Assembly (NCBI GenBank): GCA_027031505.1
Contig: JALVQH010000348.1
Span: 1 to 8,617 of the forward strand
Source: Campylobacteraceae bacterium
GTDB taxonomy: Bacteria > Campylobacterota > Campylobacteria > Campylobacterales > Sulfurovaceae
Length of the DNA stretch: 8,617 bases
Reading direction: 5' to 3'
In this document: one piece after another, positions 1 through 8,617 of the stretch
Numbering within the stretch: the stretch's first letter is position 1
How the letters are laid out: each line of letters begins with the position of its first letter
Made by a program: the position numbers and the translations under genes
Notes under the pieces: model-generated
The model's database searches: none
Told to the model about the DNA's origin: nothing
Seen by the model: the letters and a program-made list of their open reading frames with translations, nothing else

Positions 1-5736
<5,736 letters not shown>

Positions 5737-5777
5737 CTATTAACAAGAGGGTATGAAATGTCTCTGAATAGTTTATC

Positions 5778-5793
5778 CCTGTATCAGGACAGG
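5778..5793 (-). other. Small hairpin in the rplL-rpoB gap
   Basis: The inverted repeat CCTGT (5778-5782) and ACAGG (5789-5793) can form a 5-bp stem with a 6-base loop. It lies just downstream, in the transcript, of the stronger hairpin at 5808-5828. The stem is short and could be chance. Its only support is its position in the rplL-rpoB spacer, a region known in E. coli to hold an attenuator and an RNase III processing site. Confidence 0.25.
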
Positions 5794-5807
5794 AACAGAA
5801 AATGGAG

Positions 5808-5828
5808 TTCCCCGGATGTTCCGGGGAA
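5808..5828 (-). terminator. Attenuator-like hairpin between rplL and rpoB
   Basis: TTCCCCGGA (5808-5816) and TCCGGGGAA (5820-5828) form a perfect 9-bp stem with a 3-base loop. It begins 7 bases after the rplL stop codon in the transcript. The stem is GC-rich like an intrinsic terminator, but the following sequence (CTCCATTTTCTG) has only one short run of T, so a leaky terminator is more likely than a full stop. In E. coli an attenuator at the same place lowers transcription of rpoBC relative to the ribosomal protein genes. A similar role is inferred here. The hairpin could instead act as a 3'-end stabiliser or processing site for the L7/L12 message. Confidence 0.6.
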
Positions 5829-5834
5829 AAGGTC

Positions 5835-6212
5835 TTATTTGAGCTCGACGGTTGCACCGGCTTCTTCGAATTGTTTTTTGATCTCTTCGGCTTCCTCCCT
5901 GGAGACTCCCTCTTTGATAACGCTGGGGGTCTCTTCGGCAGCCGCTTTTGCCTCTTTCAGTCCCAGGCCGGTTACCGCACGGACAACCTTGATGACGTTG
6001 ATCTTTTTGGAGCCCGTCCCGGTAAGCACTACATTGAATTCCGTCTGCTCTTCACCCGCAGCAGCGCCGGTGTCGGCAGCGCCGGCAGCAGCGACAACAG
6101 TCGCCTGCGCCGAAACACCGAATTTCTCTTCAAACTCTTTTACCAGCTCGCTCAGTTCGAGCACAGACAAACCGGAGATGAATTCGAGTACATCTTCTTT
6201 TGAAATGGCCAT
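5835..6212 (-). CDS. rplL: 50S ribosomal protein L7/L12
   Basis: L7/L12 is the multi-copy stalk protein that recruits and activates translational GTPases (EF-Tu, EF-G, IF2, RF3). At 125 residues it is the usual size. An N-terminal dimerisation and L10-binding helical domain covers about residues 1-33 ([22 protein letters not shown]). A flexible Ala/Gly-rich hinge follows at about 38-54. The globular C-terminal domain from about 56 contains the conserved factor-binding stretch [16 protein letters not shown] at 74-89. The ATG at 6212-6210 has AAAGGA at 6219-6224, 6 bases upstream, as a good ribosome binding site. The gene follows rplJ after 60 bases. L7/L12 is needed in several copies per L10, so it is normally translated more often than rplJ; the structured spacer upstream and the attenuator downstream fit that need. 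Identity is certain. Confidence 0.99.
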   Translation of the reverse strand: MAISKEDVLEFISGLSVLELSELVKEFEEKFGVSAQATVVAAAGAADTGAAAGEEQTEFNVVLTGTGSKKINVIKVVRAVTGLGLKEAKAAAEETPSVIKEGVSREEAEEIKKQFEEAGATVELK

Positions 6213-6240
6213 GTTTTATCCTTTGACTATTGTTACATTG

Positions 6241-6274
6241 GCAGGCAATCGGAACAAGCCTGCACAGCAGGCTT
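6241..6274 (-). promoter_or_regulatory. Strong hairpin with an alternative partner in the rplJ-rplL spacer
   Basis: AAGCCTGC (6256-6263) and GCAGGCTT (6267-6274) form a perfect 8-bp stem with a 3-base loop. It includes the first two bases of the rplJ TAA stop codon. A second copy of GCAGGC at 6241-6246 could pair with GCCTGC at 6258-6263 instead, so two exclusive hairpins are possible. No T-run follows, which argues against an intrinsic terminator. A ribosome terminating on rplJ would melt the first hairpin and could favour the second, so a role in setting rplL translation or in RNA processing is possible but inferred. Confidence 0.5.
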
Positions 6275-6758
6275 ACGCCTCCTCTTCATGTTTGCGTTTC
6301 AAGGCATCCAGACCGATCGTAAAATTACGAATGGGAGCCTGCCAGACATTCAGCAGCATGCCGATAAGCTCATCGCGGCCTGGCAGTTTCGCCATCGCGT
6401 GGATCGTAGCGAGATCCACCGACTGCCCCTCAAGGGCGCCGGCTTTGATCACAAAACGATCTTTGAGTTCCGCTGCAGCCTTGTCGGCGGTTTTGCAAGT
6501 ATTGATCTGGTCTTCGCCCCACACCAGCAAATTGGTGTCTTTGAGCTCGAGTCCTTCAATATCGGCATGTTTCAACGCCAGAGAAGCCAAAGTGTTTTTG
6601 ACAACTTTGACATGGGTACCGCTCTCTGAAGCCACTGCACGAACCTGCTCAAGCTCTTTGTGGGTGACGCCTTTGTAATCACACACAATTACCGCTTGAG
6701 AAGCTTTGAGTGCCTCGCTCATCCCGGCAACAAGCTGCTCTTTTTCTGTACGGGTCAT
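6273..6758 (-). CDS. rplJ: 50S ribosomal protein L10
   Basis: L10 anchors the L7/L12 dimers to 23S rRNA at the base of the stalk, and in many bacteria the L10-L12 complex represses its own mRNA leader. The protein has 161 residues (E. coli 165). Family marks are VIVCDYKGVTHKELEQVR at 23-40, VVKNTLASLAL at 52-62 and LPGRDELIGMLLNVWQAP at 125-142. The C-terminal helix from about 144, ending KRKHEEEA, is the L7/L12-binding arm. Its length suggests two L12 dimers rather than three, which is inference. The frame is open 13 codons further upstream to an ATG at 6797. The start at 6758 (MTRTEKEQ) is chosen because AAAGGAG ends 5 bases before it and the family begins here; the extra residues would be translated from the structured leader. 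Identity is certain. Confidence 0.98.
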   Translation of the reverse strand: MTRTEKEQLVAGMSEALKASQAVIVCDYKGVTHKELEQVRAVASESGTHVKVVKNTLASLALKHADIEGLELKDTNLLVWGEDQINTCKTADKAAAELKDRFVIKAGALEGQSVDLATIHAMAKLPGRDELIGMLLNVWQAPIRNFTIGLDALKRKHEEEA

Positions 6759-6888
6759 TTCTACTCCTTTCCGACTTCGAACCGGGTCCCCACACAAGGT
6801 GGACGAAGTGAATCCGGACGGACACTTTTCTGTTTAAGCTTGCGCCCCGGTTTTCTTCAGTCTAAGATAAAGTTTACAATCTCAAAGT
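6759..6888 (-). promoter_or_regulatory. rplJ (L10) mRNA leader, probable autoregulatory region
   Basis: This 130-base spacer is the position at which the L10(L12)4 complex binds its own message in E. coli and B. subtilis. Two sets of pairings are visible on the transcript. Set one is ACTTCG (6804-6809) with CGAAGT (6774-6779), extended by TCCG (6815-6818) with CGGA (6770-6773) across a 5-base bulge (6810-6814), with a short inner hairpin around 6787-6803. Set two is a perfect 7-bp pairing of AACCGGG (6846-6852) with CCCGGTT (6780-6786). The sets either exclude each other or form a pseudoknot, because the CCCGGTT strand lies inside the loop of set one. I do not see a textbook kink-turn, so assignment as an L10 leader rests on position and pairing. 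Confidence 0.6.
6764..6770 (-). promoter_or_regulatory. Ribosome binding site that fixes the rplJ start
   Basis: AAAGGAG stands 5 bases before the ATG at 6758 and is the strongest Shine-Dalgarno in the window. It excludes the longer reading from 6797. Its first base (6770) is also the last base of a possible leader helix (TCCG 6815-6818 with CGGA 6770-6773), so folding of the leader could limit access to it. Confidence 0.8.
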
Positions 6889-7590
6889 CTATTTTATCTC
6901 CATAACTTCGTTGCTGTCCAGGGTAATGGAAGGACTCATGGTCAACGAGATCGCCGCATTTTTGACATAACGTCCTTTGGCGCTGGCCGGTTTTGCACGG
7001 TTGATTTTTTCAAGGAAAGCCGTCAGATTTTCTTTGATCTGATCTTCGCTGAAGCTTACTTTGCCGATGCCGGCATGGATATTGCCTTTTTTATCAACGC
7101 GAAAATTCACCTGACCGCCCTTGGCATTTTTAACGGCTGTTGCCACATCCACCGTTACGGTTCCTGTTTTGGGGTTGGGCATTAAACCTTTGGGGCCGAG
7201 AATTCGGGCAACCTTACCAAGGACTCCCATCATATCAGGGGTGGAAATCACCGTATCAAAATCCAGTTTGCCGGCCTGAATCTGCTCGATCAGTTCATCA
7301 CTGCCCACAAGATCCGCTCCGGCTGCTTCAGCCTCATCGATCTTGTCCCCTTTTGCAAAAACAGCTACACGAACTGTCTTTCCGGTTCCGTTTGGAAGGA
7401 CAACCGATCCGCGGATCATCTGGTCTGCGTGACGCGGATCGACATTGAGATTCAATGCCACTTCGACGGTTTCATCAAATTTGGCCGATTTCAGCTGTTT
7501 GACGGTGGCCACCGCTTCATCGATACTGTAAAGCTTGCCCGTATCGATCTTTTCAAGAAGGGCTTGTTTTCGTTTGGTTATTTTTGACAT
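6889..7590 (-). CDS. rplA: 50S ribosomal protein L1
   Basis: L1 binds 23S rRNA helices 76-78, forms the mobile L1 stalk that helps release deacylated tRNA from the E site, and in many bacteria represses its own mRNA. The 233-residue length matches the family (E. coli 234). Family marks are [20 protein letters not shown] at 37-56; the central domain at about 67-158 with the signature [16 protein letters not shown] at 131-146; and [20 protein letters not shown] at 158-177 in the returning first domain. The ATG at 7590-7588 has GGAG at 7598-7601, 7 bases upstream. It is the distal partner of rplK, as in most bacteria, and its TAG stop overlaps a candidate rplJ promoter. Nothing is missing or unusual, and identity is certain. 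Confidence 0.99.
   Translation of the reverse strand: MSKITKRKQALLEKIDTGKLYSIDEAVATVKQLKSAKFDETVEVALNLNVDPRHADQMIRGSVVLPNGTGKTVRVAVFAKGDKIDEAEAAGADLVGSDELIEQIQAGKLDFDTVISTPDMMGVLGKVARILGPKGLMPNPKTGTVTVDVATAVKNAKGGQVNFRVDKKGNIHAGIGKVSFSEDQIKENLTAFLEKINRAKPASAKGRYVKNAAISLTMSPSITLDSNEVMEIK
6891..6920 (-). promoter_or_regulatory. Candidate promoter for rplJ at the end of rplA
   Basis: TGGACA (6915-6920) and TAAAAT (6891-6896) resemble the sigma-70 -35 and -10 boxes with one mismatch each and an 18-base spacer. Transcription would start near 6884 and give a leader of about 126 bases before rplJ. E. coli also has a promoter between rplA and rplJ. The -10 box overlaps the rplA stop codon, so its sequence is partly constrained by coding. 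Campylobacterota promoters often lack a -35 box, so the match could be fortuitous. Confidence 0.35.
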
Positions 7591-7612
7591 GATTGTTCTC
7601 CGCTTTTTGCTC

Positions 7613-7629
7613 CCACTGCAATCCAGTGG
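7613..7629 (-). other. Hairpin in the rplK-rplA gap
   Basis: CCACTG (7613-7618) and CAGTGG (7624-7629) form a perfect 6-bp stem with a 5-base loop, 12 bases upstream of the rplA ribosome binding site in the transcript. No T-run follows, so it is unlikely to be a terminator. It could influence rplA translation or be an RNA-processing site. I could not recognise an L1-binding fold resembling helix 77 of 23S rRNA. Confidence 0.4.
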
Positions 7630-7639
7630 TCAGATAGGG

Positions 7640-8065
7640 TTAGTCCGTAATCTCGATGCCCATGCTTCGGCATGTGCCTGCGATGATCCGGGCAGCTTGT
7701 TCGCGATCATTTGTGTTGAGATCTTCTATTTTGAGGTCGACGATTTTCAAGAGTTGCTCCCGGGTCAAAGTTCCCACTTTGTTCAGCAGGGGATTGTCGC
7801 TCCCTTTTTTGATTCCGGCCTCTTTCATGATCAAATCAGTCGCCGGAGGCTGCCTGGTAACAAATGTAAAACTGCGATCGGTATATACACTGACTTCAAC
7901 CGGTATTTTGAAGCCCATTTTGTCCTTGGTTTTCTCATTGAACGCTTTGCAGAATTCCATGATGTTGACGCCGCGCTGACCCAGAGCAGGACCAACCGGC
8001 GGCGATGGGTTGGCCTGACCGGCCGGGATCATCATTTTGAATTTTTCAGCAATCTTCTTTGCCAT
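7640..8065 (-). CDS. rplK: 50S ribosomal protein L11
   Basis: L11 binds the GTPase-associated centre of 23S rRNA beside L10-L12 and modulates factor-dependent GTP hydrolysis and the RelA stringent response. At 141 residues it has the same length as E. coli L11. The N-terminal domain (about 1-70) carries the proline-rich [15 protein letters not shown] at 20-34, with Pro22, Pro23 and Pro26, where thiostrepton resistance changes are known in other bacteria. The C-terminal RNA-binding domain (about 75-141) contains the family-typical [14 protein letters not shown] and ends in [12 protein letters not shown]. The ATG at 8065-8063 has AAGGA at 8072-8076, 6 bases upstream. It follows nusG after only 16 bases and is clearly in the same transcript. 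Identity is certain. Confidence 0.99.
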   Translation of the reverse strand: MAKKIAEKFKMMIPAGQANPSPPVGPALGQRGVNIMEFCKAFNEKTKDKMGFKIPVEVSVYTDRSFTFVTRQPPATDLIMKEAGIKKGSDNPLLNKVGTLTREQLLKIVDLKIEDLNTNDREQAARIIAGTCRSMGIEITD

Positions 8066-8081
8066 GACATTTCCTTCTCGT

Positions 8082-8615
8082 TTAAATTATTTTTTCGACT
8101 TGGGTATAAAGCATTTCCACCGGAGTGTTGCGTCCAAAAATCGACACGTTAAGCTTCAATTTTCCATGATCAAGATCGTACTCTTCCACCATGCCTGTAA
8201 AGTTTGCAAATGGGCCGTCAATAATACGTACCATCTCACCGGTTTCGAAATCGACCTTGGGGCGCGGGGAGCCTTTTTTCTCCATTTTTTCAAGAATCAC
8301 TTGAATGTCAGCCTCACTCAAAGCAGTCGGTGTCTTCTGCTCTCCAATGAAACGGGAAACGCGGGGTAGACCCTGAATTTTATGCCACAGATCGTTATCA
8401 AGATCAAGATGGGCAAAAACATATCCGGAATACAGAGAACGTTCTGTGATTTTCTTTGCACCGTTTTTGACTTCTATTACTTCTTCGGTGGGAACGACAA
8501 CATCTTTGATCTTTTCTGTAAGACCGTAGTCGATTGCCATCTGTTCAATTGCACGTTTAACGGAGCGTTCACTCCCGGCATAGGTTTGAATCGCGTACCA
8601 TTGATAAGCCATCAT
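8082..8615 (-). CDS. nusG: Transcription termination/antitermination protein NusG
   Basis: NusG binds the RNA polymerase clamp through its N-terminal domain and links elongation to Rho or to ribosomal protein S10 through its C-terminal KOW domain. The 177-residue protein has the NGN domain at about 4-112 ([19 protein letters not shown], then [15 protein letters not shown] at 58-72) and the KOW domain at about 124-177 ([20 protein letters not shown] at 126-145, then [14 protein letters not shown]). Two adjacent ATG codons (8615-8613 and 8612-8610) could start it; the second gives MAYQWYAIQ. Only two bases remain upstream, so the ribosome binding site is outside the window and a longer start cannot be fully excluded. 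The gene heads the visible operon and is followed by rplK after 16 bases. Upstream secE is expected but not seen. Confidence 0.97.
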   Translation of the reverse strand: MMAYQWYAIQTYAGSERSVKRAIEQMAIDYGLTEKIKDVVVPTEEVIEVKNGAKKITERSLYSGYVFAHLDLDNDLWHKIQGLPRVSRFIGEQKTPTALSEADIQVILEKMEKKGSPRPKVDFETGEMVRIIDGPFANFTGMVEEYDLDHGKLKLNVSIFGRNTPVEMLYTQVEKII

Positions 8616-8617
8616 TG

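Noticed and set aside
5758..6678. A Ser/Ala/Thr-rich 306-codon plus-strand frame across rplL and rplJ
   Set aside because: The low-complexity composition is what results from reading the reverse of Ala/Glu/Lys-rich ribosomal protein genes. It also crosses two certain genes.
6759..6797. A 13-codon N-terminal extension of L10 starting at 6797
   Set aside because: The added residues (MCGDPVRSRKGVE) do not resemble any L10. The strong AAAGGAG stands directly before the ATG at 6758, and the extension lies within the structured leader.
6810..6814. Five-base bulge in the rplJ leader as a kink-turn
   Set aside because: The opposite strand has no unpaired A/G bases to form the tandem G-A pairs of a canonical kink-turn, so I do not claim one.

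Overview
The window is one continuous stretch of a bacterial core transcription/translation operon. Every gene lies on the minus strand, so transcription runs from the right edge (8617) to the left edge (1). In transcription order the genes are nusG, rplK (L11), rplA (L1), rplJ (L10), rplL (L7/L12), rpoB (RNA polymerase beta) and rpoC (beta-prime, cut off at the left edge). No tRNA, rRNA, mobile element, CRISPR array or accessory gene was seen. Coding density is very high and no gap between genes exceeds about 150 bases.

The protein sequences point to Campylobacterota (Epsilonproteobacteria). RpoB opens with [15 protein letters not shown], RpoC has a Campylobacter-like N-terminus and zinc finger, and NusG keeps the YAGSE...[11 protein letters not shown] pattern of that group. 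GC content looks moderate by eye, higher than in Campylobacter or Helicobacter. That favours a free-living, Sulfurovum- or Sulfurimonas-like lineage, but the genus is not resolved. rpoB and rpoC are separate but overlapping genes here, unlike the fused rpoBC of Helicobacter and Wolinella.

Layout from right to left: nusG (8615-8082); a 16-base gap; rplK (8065-7640); a 48-49-base gap with a small hairpin; rplA (7590-6889); a 130-base leader with a candidate promoter at its far end and mutually exclusive or pseudoknot-capable pairings next to the rplJ ribosome binding site; rplJ (6758-6273); a 60-base gap with a strong hairpin that includes the rplJ stop codon; rplL (6212-5835); a 149-base gap with a GC-rich attenuator-like hairpin and a weak candidate promoter; rpoB (5685-1525); and rpoC (1532 to beyond base 1), which overlaps rpoB by 8 bases.

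The genes supply the ribosomal stalk and L1 protuberance, the catalytic core of RNA polymerase, and NusG, which links polymerase to ribosome or Rho. The operon is ordinary in content, and I found no new system. The points worth a second look are the RNA structures between the genes, the rpoB/rpoC junction with its A8 tract, and an Asn in place of the usual His in the rifampicin-binding region of RpoB.
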